Of a DNA stretch of 32,086 bases, positions 1 to 8,009 are shown in pieces; position 1 is the first letter of the stretch, and every line of letters starts with the position of its first letter. The notes beneath the pieces were generated by a model. The model did not search any database. It saw only the letters and a list, made by a program, of their open reading frames with translations, and was not told the DNA's origin. The DNA is from Nitrospirota bacterium. GTDB lineage: Bacteria > Nitrospirota > 9FT-COMBO-42-15 > HDB-SIOI813. Location: the NCBI GenBank assembly GCA_020846775.1, contig JADLDG010000047.1, positions 1 to 32,086 of the forward strand, read 5' to 3'. A program made the position numbers and the translations under genes.

Positions 1-827
1 GCGGCAACATCAAGGTCGAATATATCTACCTCTCCGATCGGCCGTTGGTGAAGATCGACATCGGGAGCACCTCTGAAGAACCTTACTATTATCACACCGA
101 CCACCTGGGGACGCCGCTGTTTATGACGGACAGCACGGGGCAAAAGGTCTGGAGCGCGGAGTTGTTGCCTTTTGGAGAAGGGTATGATATCAACGAAGAT
201 GTGGACGGCGACCAGGTGAATATCGTGAACAACCTGAGATCCCCAGGACAGTATTATGACGCGGAGACGGGGTTGCATTATAATATGGCGAGGGATTATC
301 ATCCTCAAGTCGGAAGGTATACTCAGTCCGATCCGATTGGCTTGGCGGGAGGGATCAATACATTTGTGTATGCTGGAGGTAACCCTGTCTACTGGAAAGA
401 TCCCTCAGGACTATTATGGATTTATGAACAATCAACTGGAAACTTGTATCACCAACCGGATACGCGAGGGGGAGTACCACCGGAGTTGGTTGGAACAGGA
501 TATGCTGGACACAAGGAAGGATTAAATAATCCAAATTATCAAAACGTGCGGGGTACTGGGCCTAGCTCTAATGCAGGACCATTGCCGCAGGGAAATTACA
601 TAATTGGTCCACAGAAAGATAATGAAATAGAGCTTGGCAAGGTATTACCGGGTTCCATGAGAATGATACCTGATCCAAACAATAAAATGTTTGGTCGGTA
701 CGGATTTCTTATTCATGGCGGTAATATGAAAAACAAAACTTCGTCGCAGGGTTGCATCGTTATGTCTCCAAGTGTTCGGGACAAGATAGGGAGAAGTGGC
801 GATACAAATTTGACGGTGATTCCATGA
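1..827 (+). CDS. Rhs/YD-repeat protein, C-terminal part, with Tlde1-like (DUF2778) toxin domain; 5' end outside window
   Basis: The reading frame is open from the left edge (first whole codon at base 3), so this is the 3' end of a much longer gene. Residues are numbered from the TTG at base 45, an internal codon. Residues 14-123 are the hallmark Rhs core: YHTDHLGTP, then LRSPGQYYDAETGLHYN, RYTQSDPIGL and the terminal DPSGL. The ~137 residues after DPSGL are a separate C-terminal domain. It contains GPLPQGNYIIGP, MFGRYGFLIHGG and SSQGCIVM, the pattern of the Tlde1/DUF2778 family of L,D-transpeptidase-like effectors. His224 and Cys237 are the expected catalytic pair. Family knowledge: Tlde1 acts in the periplasm on peptidoglycan stem peptides. 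The DNA is GC-rich up to about base 410 and clearly more AT-rich after it, as expected for an exchanged toxin tip. The stop overlaps the next gene (ATGA). The Rhs call is very sure; the toxin family is likely. Confidence 0.9.
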   Translation, partial: GNIKVEYIYLSDRPLVKIDIGSTSEEPYYYHTDHLGTPLFMTDSTGQKVWSAELLPFGEGYDINEDVDGDQVNIVNNLRSPGQYYDAETGLHYNMARDYHPQVGRYTQSDPIGLAGGINTFVYAGGNPVYWKDPSGLLWIYEQSTGNLYHQPDTRGGVPPELVGTGYAGHKEGLNNPNYQNVRGTGPSSNAGPLPQGNYIIGPQKDNEIELGKVLPGSMRMIPDPNNKMFGRYGFLIHGGNMKNKTSSQGCIVMSPSVRDKIGRSGDTNLTVIP

Positions 828-1327
828 GGCATCATTCAGTTGTGTTTATGTGGTTAGCTGCTTTTGTTCTGTTATCGATTGTAATTTCAAATAACGTTCA
901 GGGACAAACTAAAATAACAGAATCTGGGAGTACCTCTATCAGTGCGTCATCAAAGAAGGTAAAAGTGAATGTGACCATTAATACGGTTCGGATTGATGAC
1001 GTTGAAAAACTCCCGTGGGTTTGGCCTATTGATCATAAAACTCTAACTGTTATTCGGAATCTGGACATTTCAATCAATGGCCGAGTTCTATTTGTCCCAC
1101 GTTCAGTTTTTGTTGATTTGATAGATCCTGCGGAAGCCTCTATTCGATTTATAGAAGGAGATACAGCTGTTCTTACGATTAATGGAGGTGATGGCGCGAA
1201 TTCTTACTTTGTACGTGTGTACTTCGACTCAAGAAAAGTTAAGAGAAAAATGCTCTATGATACGTTATTCCCTAAGGAACCAATGCAAGATACACAATAC
1301 TGGATTCGTGTACTGAAAGACCAGTAA
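824..1327 (+). CDS. secreted hypothetical protein, probable immunity protein to the Rhs toxin
   Basis: A 167-residue protein whose ATG overlaps the TGA of the Rhs gene by 4 bp, so the two are translationally coupled. An in-frame codon farther upstream (752) lies inside the toxin domain and is an unlikely start. The N-terminus (MRHHSVVFMWLAAFVLLSIV, followed by a VQG-Q junction) is a typical Sec signal peptide, predicting a periplasmic mature protein of about 140 residues rich in short polar and hydrophobic alternations, probably beta. I recognise no named family. Position immediately downstream of a polymorphic toxin tip is where the cognate immunity gene normally sits. A periplasmic location fits a toxin that would act on peptidoglycan. 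The immunity role is inference from context; the gene itself is well supported. Confidence 0.82.
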   Translation: MRHHSVVFMWLAAFVLLSIVISNNVQGQTKITESGSTSISASSKKVKVNVTINTVRIDDVEKLPWVWPIDHKTLTVIRNLDISINGRVLFVPRSVFVDLIDPAEASIRFIEGDTAVLTINGGDGANSYFVRVYFDSRKVKRKMLYDTLFPKEPMQDTQYWIRVLKDQ

Positions 1328-1428
1328 GATCAAATATTGCTCATGCAATAATTAATGGTGATGAGAATCTTGGTGAAAGGAGACCACTCACTGCTCCAAC
1401 GACTGCAACTATTCCTAAGAGCGAACGA

Positions 1429-1671
1429 TCATCTATGAAGCTTATAATGAGCAAAGTCGGCGTAGATTCTCCGGTCGCGAGTCTCGTTGGCATGGGCCAG
1501 GGTGTTTCGGGAGACCTTTCCCCTGATACCCATGTGATAGAGTTTGGTTTTTGCTACGCGCAGGCATGCCTCGATGTCCCTGAGGCTTTCTCGGTAAGTC
1601 AGTTGAGCAAAGGTCATGCAGAGGAACTGATCCCAGCAAGAAAACACTCCGCCAGGAGTTGACAACTGCAC
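1429..1671 (-). pseudogene. IS4-family transposase remnant (DUF4372 N-terminal region)
   Basis: Minus-strand frame of 80 codons containing FSCWDQFLCMTFAQLTYRES, then SLRDIEACL, KLYHMGIRG, VSRNTLAHANETRDRRIYADFA. This is the conserved N-terminal segment of the IS4-type transposases that begin with a DUF4372 domain. The frame stops right after the FAHYKLHR region, where a full protein would continue for about 300 more residues including the DDE catalytic core, and the usual first ~25 residues are missing. It is therefore a decayed fragment, not a functional insertion sequence. I could not find terminal inverted repeats. It separates the Rhs/immunity pair from the thiamine operon. Bases 1328-1428 hold no gene I recognise. 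Confidence 0.72.
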
Positions 1672-1688
1672 AATACCGCTGTTATCAT
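1659..1688 (+). promoter_or_regulatory. probable sigma-70 promoter of the thiamine operon
   Basis: TTGACA at 1659-1664, an 18-bp spacer, and TATCAT at 1683-1688 (5 of 6 matches to TATAAT). The predicted start point, about 1695, lies just ahead of the riboswitch aptamer. The -35 box lies inside the end of the transposase remnant. Confidence 0.5.
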
Positions 1689-1707
1689 ATTTTATACTTT
1701 AATATAT

Positions 1708-1887
1708 TTCTACTGGGGGAGCCTTGAGAAGGCTGAGAGTCTCTTATCCTGTACATGTGCAAACAAGCTAATGGTTAGTTGGTAATAGTTGTTGATCAAT
1801 TAATCAATGGTTTGATTCTGTGGAATAGAGTAGACAGAGATGACCCTTTGAACCTGAGCTGGATAATGCCAGCGTAGGGAAGTAGAA
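1708..1887 (+). promoter_or_regulatory. TPP riboswitch (THI element)
   Basis: The conserved halves are present: a GGGGGAGCC...GGCTGAGAG segment near 1715-1740 and the diagnostic ACCCTTTGAACCTGA followed by TGGATAATGCCAGCGTAGGGA near 1843-1880. P1 is visible as TTCTACT (1708-1714) pairing perfectly with AGTAGAA (1881-1887). The P3 arm is long, occupying roughly 1745-1835. It senses thiamine pyrophosphate and controls the thiS-thiG-thiE genes that follow. The class is certain; exact ends are from the P1 pairing. Confidence 0.95.
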
Positions 1888-1894
1888 TGATGGA

Positions 1895-1927
1895 GCCGTA
1901 CTTCCCTGCTCGTGAGGTACGGCTTTT
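1895..1927 (+). terminator. riboswitch-controlled intrinsic terminator
   Basis: GCCGTAC (1895-1901) pairs with GTACGGC (1917-1923) and is followed by TTTTCTGTTATTT. A competing pairing exists: AGGGAAGTA (1876-1884) is a perfect complement of TACTTCCCT (1899-1907), which uses both the 3' strand of riboswitch P1 and the 5' strand of the terminator. Ligand-bound P1 should therefore permit termination, and the free RNA should form the antiterminator. Confidence 0.8.
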
Positions 1928-1973
1928 CTGTTATTTGGGTTCAATGGAAATTATATGATGGTAAACAGGTAAT

Positions 1974-2183
1974 ATGAATATAAATGTAATGATTAATGGA
2001 AAGTCGGATAAAATCCACGAAGGGACATCGCTTCTTACATTGTTGGAGCAACTTGAAATTGATCCTGGTCGTGTAGCCGTTGAGCATAATATGGAGATTG
2101 TTAATAAAGGTGATTTTAACAACACTATCTTAAAAGATAACGACACATTGGAAATTATAACATTTGTTGGAGGGGGAATATGA
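1974..2183 (+). CDS. thiS: sulfur carrier protein ThiS
   Basis: A 69-residue beta-grasp protein of normal ThiS length, first gene after the TPP riboswitch. ThiS carries sulfur as a C-terminal thiocarboxylate to ThiG for assembly of the thiazole ring. The sequence shows the ubiquitin-like pattern [11 protein letters not shown]...[11 protein letters not shown]...[12 protein letters not shown]. The terminus is FVGGGI, with one Ile beyond the glycines. The family normally ends at Gly-Gly (B. subtilis-type proteins end VGGG), so the last residue would have to be removed before adenylation, or the family tolerates it here. The stop overlaps the thiG start by 4 bp. No thiF is present in the window. 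Confidence 0.93.
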   Translation: MNINVMINGKSDKIHEGTSLLTLLEQLEIDPGRVAVEHNMEIVNKGDFNNTILKDNDTLEIITFVGGGI

Positions 2184-2953
2184 ATGACATCCTGAGAGTC
2201 GCTGGCATAGAGATTAAATCACGCTTGTGGGTGGGTACTGGTAAATATAAGGACTTCGAAGAGACGAAGGCGGCTATTGAGGCTTCCGGTGCTCATGTTG
2301 TGACTGTTGCTGTCAGGAGGGTCAATATTACTGACCGCTCAAAAGAGGGTCTCTTTGATTACATTGATCCTAAGAAATACATCATCCTTCCGAATACCGC
2401 CGGCTGTTATACAGCTAAGGATGCGATTAGGACTGCAGGCCTTGCGCGTGCTGCAGGTGTCTCTGACATGGTTAAACTTGAGGTCATCGGTGATGAGAAA
2501 ACACTATTGCCTGACAATGAAGCATTGTTAGAGGCGGCAAAGGAACTTGTGAAAGAAGGTTTCATAGTTCTGCCATACACGAATGATGACCCTGTTATGG
2601 CAAAAAAGTTACAGGATGCCGGGTGTCATGCAATTATGCCCCTCGCAGCTCCTATAGGCTCAGGGTTGGGTATAAGGAATCCCTATAACATAAGAATAAT
2701 CCTTGAGAGTGCCTCAGTGCCTGTGATAGTTGATGCAGGAGTGGGTACAGCCTCCGATGCGGCTATTGCAATGGAGCTCGGTTGTCATGCAATCCTTATG
2801 AATACTGCAATAGCATGTGCGAAGGATCCGGTGAAGATGGCGATTGCCATGAAAATGGCAGTTGATGCCGGAAGATTGGCGTATTTGGCAGGGAGGATTC
2901 CAAAAAAACTCTATGCCTCTGCAAGTAGTCCGGTTGAGGGTATGATTGAATAA
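2180..2953 (+). CDS. thiG: thiazole synthase ThiG
   Basis: A 257-residue (beta/alpha)8-barrel enzyme, full length for ThiG. It condenses 1-deoxy-D-xylulose 5-phosphate, dehydroglycine and ThiS thiocarboxylate into the thiazole phosphate of thiamine. Visible family segments are RLWVGTGKY near the N-terminus, [18 protein letters not shown], the active-site lysine segment VKLEVIGD, the phosphate-binding [13 protein letters not shown], and [14 protein letters not shown]...[12 protein letters not shown] toward the C-terminus. Start ATG overlaps the thiS stop. The 3' end overlaps thiE by 8 bp, so thiS-thiG-thiE are translationally coupled. Confidence 0.97.
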   Translation: MNDILRVAGIEIKSRLWVGTGKYKDFEETKAAIEASGAHVVTVAVRRVNITDRSKEGLFDYIDPKKYIILPNTAGCYTAKDAIRTAGLARAAGVSDMVKLEVIGDEKTLLPDNEALLEAAKELVKEGFIVLPYTNDDPVMAKKLQDAGCHAIMPLAAPIGSGLGIRNPYNIRIILESASVPVIVDAGVGTASDAAIAMELGCHAILMNTAIACAKDPVKMAIAMKMAVDAGRLAYLAGRIPKKLYASASSPVEGMIE

Positions 2954-3572
2954 GGTTGATTTCAGCCTGTATCTGGTTGCAGATGTTGAACAGATTAAGG
3001 AAGATTTGTTTTCGTCTGTAAAGATGGCGATAGATGGAGGGATAAAAGCAGTACAGTTGAGAGGCAAAAATCTCTCTGCAAGGGAGCTGCTTAAGATCGG
3101 GGAAAGGCTGAGACATTTGACAAATATAGAATCCGTAAAGCTGTTTATTAACGACAGGATAGATGTAGCGATGGCTATAGAGGCCGATGGTATTCACCTT
3201 GGACAAAATAGTATGCCGGTCAGGTTAGTTAAAGAGATCTCAGGAGACCGCTTCTTGATAGGAGTATCTACTCATGGTTTGAAAGAGGCAATGGATGCAG
3301 AGGAGGGTGGAGCTGACCTTATTACAGTTGGCCCGATTTTTGAAACAGAAAGTAAATTGAGATATGGTTCACCGATTGGATTAACAAAATTATCTGATGT
3401 TTGTGAGAAGATTAAGATCCCGGTTTTTGCAATCGGAGGCATCAATATGGAAAGGGTTGACAGCGTTATGAGGGAAGGTGCACATGGAGTAGCAGTCATT
3501 TCTGCAATTTTGAAGGCTGAATCTGTCCATGATGCAACTGTCAAAATGCTTGATGAACTGAGGTGCAGTTAA
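2946..3572 (+). CDS. thiE: thiamine-phosphate synthase ThiE
   Basis: A 208-residue TIM-barrel enzyme that joins hydroxymethylpyrimidine pyrophosphate to thiazole phosphate to give thiamine phosphate. Family motifs are [45 protein letters not shown], the phosphate-binding FAIGGIN and [11 protein letters not shown]. The start used is a TTG at 2946 inside the end of thiG, with a GAGG ribosome site 5 bp upstream; no better start precedes the first conserved strand. It is last in the riboswitch-controlled operon. The catalytic role is well established for the family, and the protein is full length. Confidence 0.95.
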   Translation: MNKVDFSLYLVADVEQIKEDLFSSVKMAIDGGIKAVQLRGKNLSARELLKIGERLRHLTNIESVKLFINDRIDVAMAIEADGIHLGQNSMPVRLVKEISGDRFLIGVSTHGLKEAMDAEEGGADLITVGPIFETESKLRYGSPIGLTKLSDVCEKIKIPVFAIGGINMERVDSVMREGAHGVAVISAILKAESVHDATVKMLDELRCS

Positions 3573-3573
3573 T

Positions 3574-3602
3574 TTGACTGTTCACTATTAGGGTGATAGA
3601 CT
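3574..3602 (+). promoter_or_regulatory. possible promoter of the proteasome locus
   Basis: TTGACT at 3574-3579, a 17-bp spacer, and TAGACT at 3597-3602, lying between thiE and mpa. The -10 is a weak match (4 of 6). Read-through from the thi operon is the alternative, since only 91 bp separate thiE and mpa and no terminator hairpin is visible there. Confidence 0.35.
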
Positions 3603-3663
3603 TGAATGACATAACTCATTGAAGAATAAGAATTATTTTGCATCCTGATGAAAGGAGAGAACA

Positions 3664-5400
3664 ATGTCTGAGTCAAAGAAAAGCTATAGAGTATCCTCTT
3701 CAAAAAAATCCCCGGACATGCCTGCAGCTGCCAAAGTTGCTGAATACGAGCAGGAGATAGAAAACCTCTGTACTCATATAAGAAACCTTGAGGATGAGAT
3801 TCAACGCTTAACGGAGTCAAGATACCGGCTGGACCAGGCCTTCAAGCATAATGAAAAACTTACATCTGCCCTGAAAGAGGCGAAAGAGCAGATACAGGTG
3901 CTCAGAGAAGAGGTGGAGAAGTTGACATCTCCTCCTGCAAGCTTTGGTGTCTTTTCCGAGCTGAATGAAGACAGTACTTTAACAGTATATGTTTCGGGCA
4001 GAAAGATGAAGGTTAATGCCCGTCCTGGAATTGATGTAAAGGTCATTCGCAAGGGGCAGGAGGTTGTTCTTAATGAGGCCCTGAATGTAATAGAAATACG
4101 TGGTTTCGATGGACAAGGTGAGGTAGTTCACCTGAAAGACAGGCTGGCAGAAGACAGGGCCGTTATTACACTTCATGGTGATGAGGAAAGGGTTTCAGAA
4201 ATTGCCGGACATCTGCGGGAAGAAAAGTTAAGCGTAGGAGATGTCCTTCTGTTTGACAGCCGCTCCGGTCTGCTGCTGGAGAAGCTTCCAAAGTCTGAGG
4301 TCGAAGAGGTTTGTCTGGAGGAGGTACCTGATGTCGCTTATTCAGACATAGGTGGTTTAAAGAAACAGATCGAAATTATTATGGATGCAATAGAGCTCCC
4401 TCTGATACATCCTGAATTGTTTAAAGAGTACAGACTACTTCCACCAAAAGGGGTCCTCCTTTACGGGCCTCCCGGATGTGGAAAGACATTGATTGCAAAG
4501 GCTGTTGCAAACTCTATCGCAAGGAGAATGGAGTCTAAGGGAGGAAAGGATGTAAGGAGTTACTTCCTGCATGTCAAGGGGCCGGAGTTGTTGAATAAAT
4601 ATGTCGGTGAGAGTGAACGGCAGATCCGGGAAGTCTTCAATAAGGCGAAAGATAAGGCAGAAGAGGGCATGCCGGTGGTGGTCTTCTTTGACGAAATGGA
4701 TGCCCTTTTCAGGACACGCGGAACAGGTATATCATCTGATGTTGAATCCACTATTGTCCCGCAGTTCCTGTCGGAGATAGATGGTGTTGAGAGTCTGAGA
4801 AATGTAATAGTTATTGGAGCAAGCAACAGGCAGGACCTTATTGACCCTGCGATATTGAGGCCGGGGAGGCTTGATATAAAAATCAGGATTGATCGTCCTG
4901 ACAGGGATGCTTCGGTAGATATATTTAAAAAGTATCTTACCAGTGATCTTCCTATTCATAAATCTGAACTCGAAAAGGACAATGGAGATTCCAATAAGGT
5001 TGTTGAGAGGTTGATCAATATTACGGTTGACCGCATGTTCAGCCTTGATGAAGAAAATAAGTTTCTTGAAGTTACATATGCAAATGGGGAAAAAGAGGTC
5101 CTCTATTTTAAAGATTTTGCAAGCGGCGCTATGATAGAGGGTGTTGTTGCAAGAAGTAAGAAATATGCGATAAAGCGCCTGCTGACTGAAGGCGAAGGCG
5201 GCATAAAGGGGGAGGATATACTTACAGCTATACAGGATGAATTTAAAGAGAATGAGGATCTGCCGAATACGACTAATCCTGATGACTGGGCAAAGATTGC
5301 CGGCAGAAAGAATGAGCGGATTATTAATGTCAGGACTATCAGCGGAAAGACTAAAGAGACGAGACGGATTGAAACAGTGCAGACGGGACATTATTTATAA
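3664..5400 (+). CDS. mpa: proteasome-activating AAA+ ATPase (Mpa/ARC)
   Basis: A 578-residue protein, normal for Mpa/ARC, the hexameric ATPase that recognises pupylated proteins, unfolds them and feeds them to the 20S core. Residues ~23-80 are a long heptad-rich coiled coil, the known Pup-binding element. Next comes the OB-fold region (about 95-225, including [12 protein letters not shown] and [17 protein letters not shown]). The AAA domain starts at YSDIGGL, with Walker A GPPGCGKT at 268-275 and Walker [10 protein letters not shown] around 339-347, then the second region of homology with [17 protein letters not shown]. The protein ends HYL, matching the Tyr-containing C-terminus of mycobacterial Mpa that docks on the core particle. 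Ribosome site AAAGGAGAG precedes the ATG. First gene of the pup-proteasome locus. Confidence 0.97.
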   Translation: MSESKKSYRVSSSKKSPDMPAAAKVAEYEQEIENLCTHIRNLEDEIQRLTESRYRLDQAFKHNEKLTSALKEAKEQIQVLREEVEKLTSPPASFGVFSELNEDSTLTVYVSGRKMKVNARPGIDVKVIRKGQEVVLNEALNVIEIRGFDGQGEVVHLKDRLAEDRAVITLHGDEERVSEIAGHLREEKLSVGDVLLFDSRSGLLLEKLPKSEVEEVCLEEVPDVAYSDIGGLKKQIEIIMDAIELPLIHPELFKEYRLLPPKGVLLYGPPGCGKTLIAKAVANSIARRMESKGGKDVRSYFLHVKGPELLNKYVGESERQIREVFNKAKDKAEEGMPVVVFFDEMDALFRTRGTGISSDVESTIVPQFLSEIDGVESLRNVIVIGASNRQDLIDPAILRPGRLDIKIRIDRPDRDASVDIFKKYLTSDLPIHKSELEKDNGDSNKVVERLINITVDRMFSLDEENKFLEVTYANGEKEVLYFKDFASGAMIEGVVARSKKYAIKRLLTEGEGGIKGEDILTAIQDEFKENEDLPNTTNPDDWAKIAGRKNERIINVRTISGKTKETRRIETVQTGHYL

Positions 5401-5409
5401 TGATTAGGA

Positions 5410-5485
5410 AAATCTCCCCTTACCCCCCTTTTCTAAAGGGGGGGTGTTATTCCTCCCTTTTGTAAAGGGAGGTCAGGAGGGATTT
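5410..5485 (+). repeat. intergenic double-hairpin repeat between mpa and dop
   Basis: Two adjacent hairpins with 9-bp stems: CCCCCCTTT/AAAGGGGGG (5423-5443) and CCTCCCTTT/AAAGGGAGG (5452-5472). They are flanked by an imperfect outer repeat of the type AAATCTCCCCT...AGGAGGGATTT. The layout is that of a small non-autonomous element inserted between cotranscribed genes. Similar CCTCCC/GGGAGG hairpins occur at 18090 and 23269. Confidence 0.7.
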
Positions 5486-5511
5486 ACAAGCAGGATCCAG
5501 GAAATATTTAT

Positions 5512-6996
5512 ATGTCAACAAAATTACTGACAGGAACAGAAACAGAATTCGGTCTTACTTCAAGAAAACCGGAAAGTTTTGACCCGGTAACAGGCTCTCT
5601 GTTTCTTATTAATCATCTGAGGCCATTTTCATCTCTGAGGATCTTATGGGACTATGAGAATGAAGACCCGCTTGTAGATGCAAGGGGTTTTGTGGTGGAT
5701 GGTGAGAAAGAGAAACCGTCGCAGGAAGATAACTTCAGTCTCAATAAGCCGCTTGAGAACGGGGGAAGGCTGTATGTTGATGGCGCTCACCCTGAATATT
5801 CAACACCGGAGTGTACCAATCCAAGAGACATCGTGGTCTATGAAAAGGCTGGTGAGTTGTTAGTCCAGATCTGTCTTGAGAACGCCAACAGGGTAAGAAA
5901 AGAAGATGACCCTCTTTATGTATACAAAAATAATACTGACGGCAAAGGGAACAGTTACGGTTATCACGAAAACTATTTAATGAAGCGGTCAACACCCTTT
6001 GAAAAGATTGTTCAGGGCCTTACTCCATTTCTTGTAACAAGGCAAATCTATGCAGGAGCCGGTAAGGTGGGAACAGATAACAGGTCTAATCCTGCGGAAT
6101 ATCAGATCTCCCAGAGGGCAGACTTCTTTGAGACGTTGATTGATCTCAATACTATGGCAAAACGTCCCATTATTAATACCCGTGATGAGCCGCATGCAGA
6201 CTCAAAGTTGTTCCGCAGATTACATGTAATTGTTGGTGATGCCAACATGTCGGAGTATTCTACCTATCTTAAGGTTGGGCCTGCGGCACTTGTCCTGCAG
6301 ATGATAGACAATAATCATGAGATTACCGGTTTAGACCTTGCAAATCCATTAGAGGCAATTAAGGCGATATCGCGGGATCTGACACTTAAGAAGACTGTTA
6401 AGCTGGCCAATGGGAAAGAATTTACTGCTGTTGAGATACAGAAGGCATATTTAGATGAAGCATACAAATATTTCGCTAAGATGGAACGGGATCCAATTGT
6501 TGACGAGATCCTTTCATATTGGTCTGACACACTGGAAAAACTGGGGAAAGACCCATTTGAACTTCATACCCATCTTGATTGGTTGATAAAATACGAGTTG
6601 TTGAATAATTATGCTCAAAAAAAGGGATTTGGCTGGGACAATCCGAGGCTTGCCATGATGGATCTTCAGTATCATGATATACGGCCGGATAAGGGACTTT
6701 ATTACACACTTTTAAGAGACGGATATGTTACACCCCTGGCCTCAGAAGGCTCTATCCTTATAGCTAAGGATACACCGCCGCGGGATACACGTGCATTTTT
6801 CAGGGGAACATGTATAAAAAAGTTTCCAAAAGATGTTTATGCAGCCAGCTGGACATCGGTCCTGTTTGATATAGGCAACTCTACTATTAAGAGGGTGCCG
6901 TTGGTCAACCCGCTAAGGGGTTCTGAGGACCTTGTGGGTAAAATTGTAAGTGAGTCTGAAACAGCAGAGGAGCTATTGCGAAATCTTGCTGGATAA
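5512..6996 (+). CDS. dop: depupylase/Pup deamidase Dop
   Basis: A 494-residue member of the Dop/PafA carboxylate-amine ligase fold. Dop removes Pup from substrates and, where Pup ends in Gln, deamidates it. It is assigned as Dop rather than PafA by the N-terminal TGTETEFG (E10 and E12 bind Mg-ATP) and by the retained Dop loop, WDYENEDPLVDARGF near residues 46-60, which the second paralogue lacks. LYVDGAHPEYSTPE follows, with Asp90 as the expected catalytic aspartate. Further shared blocks are YKNNTDGKGNSYGYHENYL, RQIYAGAGKVG, INTRDEPHAD and RLHVIVGDANMSEYSTYLKVG. Upstream AGGAAAT is the ribosome site. It precedes pup by 12 bp, the actinobacterial gene order. Confidence 0.96.
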   Translation: MSTKLLTGTETEFGLTSRKPESFDPVTGSLFLINHLRPFSSLRILWDYENEDPLVDARGFVVDGEKEKPSQEDNFSLNKPLENGGRLYVDGAHPEYSTPECTNPRDIVVYEKAGELLVQICLENANRVRKEDDPLYVYKNNTDGKGNSYGYHENYLMKRSTPFEKIVQGLTPFLVTRQIYAGAGKVGTDNRSNPAEYQISQRADFFETLIDLNTMAKRPIINTRDEPHADSKLFRRLHVIVGDANMSEYSTYLKVGPAALVLQMIDNNHEITGLDLANPLEAIKAISRDLTLKKTVKLANGKEFTAVEIQKAYLDEAYKYFAKMERDPIVDEILSYWSDTLEKLGKDPFELHTHLDWLIKYELLNNYAQKKGFGWDNPRLAMMDLQYHDIRPDKGLYYTLLRDGYVTPLASEGSILIAKDTPPRDTRAFFRGTCIKKFPKDVYAASWTSVLFDIGNSTIKRVPLVNPLRGSEDLVGKIVSESETAEELLRNLAG

Positions 6997-7008
6997 GGAG
7001 GAGGAATC

Positions 7009-7203
7009 ATGAGTTCTCAGGACAGGGAGAGAAAAAAATCTAAAGAGAAGACAGAGAAGGTAGAAGAGGCCAAACCTGAAGTCGTAGAAAAAGGTAAGAA
7101 GATAAAAGAAGATATAGATGATCTGTTGGATAAGATAGATGACGTACTTGAGGAGAATGCCGAAGAATTTGTGAAAAACTATGTACAAAAGGGGGGAGAA
7201 TGA
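7009..7203 (+). CDS. pup: prokaryotic ubiquitin-like protein Pup, ending GGE
   Basis: A 64-residue, highly charged protein, the expected size and composition for the disordered modifier Pup. The C-terminal half DDLLDKIDDVLEENAEEFV followed by KNYVQKGGE is nearly the actinobacterial Pup pattern: the helix that binds the Mpa coiled coil, then the GGE tail. Because it ends in Glu rather than Gln, PafA can ligate it without prior deamidation; Dop would be needed only for depupylation. The strong site AAGGAGGAGG lies ahead of the ATG. Its TGA overlaps the prcB ATG by 4 bp, so modifier and protease subunit are coupled. The C-terminus does not resemble UBact, the related modifier of other phyla. Confidence 0.96.
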   Translation: MSSQDRERKKSKEKTEKVEEAKPEVVEKGKKIKEDIDDLLDKIDDVLEENAEEFVKNYVQKGGE

Positions 7204-8006
7204 AAGCATGGTCTTCCAGTTTCTATGACATGCTACTTACAGAGTATCCGAATTTACTTCCGCAGTTTAAGACAGAGAACCTTACGCGTAATGCAGAAGA
7301 AAGAGGTCACTTGACAAATATACCTCATGGAACTACTGTCCTTGCCCTGAAATATAAAGATGGTGTAATAATTGCCGGGGACAGGATGGCCACAGAGGGG
7401 TATCAGGTCTCTGCACGCCGTATTGAAAAGGTCTACAGATGTGATGATTATTCTGCCATAGCAATTTCCGGCGCTGCCGGAGTTTGCATTGAGATTGCAA
7501 GACTCCTTCAGGTAGAGCTTGAGCACTATGAGAAGATTGAGGGTGTAGAGCTTACGATTGAGGGAAAGGCAAATAAACTGTCACAGATGATAAAGGGAAA
7601 CCTGCCGCTTGCCATGCAGGGTCTGGTAGTCATCCCGATATTTGCCGGCTATGACCTCAAGAAGGAAGAAGGACGCATCTATAAGTATGATATTACCGGC
7701 GGCAAGTATGAAGAGATAGACTATCATTCAACAGGTTCAGGCGGCAAGGATGCGAGGAATACACTTAAAAAATTATATTCACCTGATATGCCTGAGGATA
7801 AGGCTGTTCTGACGGCCTTAGAGGCATTATATGATGCGGCTGAGGAAGATATTGGCACGGGCGGTCCTGACATGGTAAGGGGAATATTCCCTATCGTTAA
7901 GGTTATAAATAAAGGCGGTATTACTGATATTGAGCAGGCTCAGATAGAAGCGTCGTACAGGCAGCTGATAAACAGCAGGCGTAAGGCGATAACAAAGGAG
8001 AAATAA
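7200..8006 (+). CDS. prcB: 20S proteasome beta subunit PrcB
   Basis: A 268-residue N-terminal-nucleophile hydrolase, the catalytic subunit of the bacterial 20S core. Residues 1-44 form the propeptide, ending in HG; autocleavage at G44/T45 exposes the catalytic threonine of the TTV start. Mature numbering places Asp17 in AGDRMATEG and Lys33 in RRIEKVY exactly where the family has its charge relay (Asp61 and Lys77 in the precursor). SGSGGKDA and the GTGGPD segment near the C-terminus are also typical. It overlaps pup at the start and lies 3 bp ahead of prcA, so the core subunits should be made together. Confidence 0.97.
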   Translation: MKAWSSSFYDMLLTEYPNLLPQFKTENLTRNAEERGHLTNIPHGTTVLALKYKDGVIIAGDRMATEGYQVSARRIEKVYRCDDYSAIAISGAAGVCIEIARLLQVELEHYEKIEGVELTIEGKANKLSQMIKGNLPLAMQGLVVIPIFAGYDLKKEEGRIYKYDITGGKYEEIDYHSTGSGGKDARNTLKKLYSPDMPEDKAVLTALEALYDAAEEDIGTGGPDMVRGIFPIVKVINKGGITDIEQAQIEASYRQLINSRRKAITKEK

Positions 8007-8009
8007 AGC

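Noticed and set aside
1435-1662. Plus-strand ORF of 75 codons with an open frame extending upstream
   Set aside because: It is antisense to the transposase remnant, whose minus-strand translation matches a known family; the plus frame matches nothing I recognise.
4732-5391. 219-codon minus-strand ORF inside mpa
   Set aside because: Antisense shadow of the ATPase domain with no recognisable domain; mpa is certain.
7009-7203. UBact rather than Pup
   Set aside because: The LLDKIDDVLEENAEEFV helix followed by VQKGGE is the actinobacterial Pup pattern, and classical prcA/prcB, mpa, dop and pafA genes surround it.
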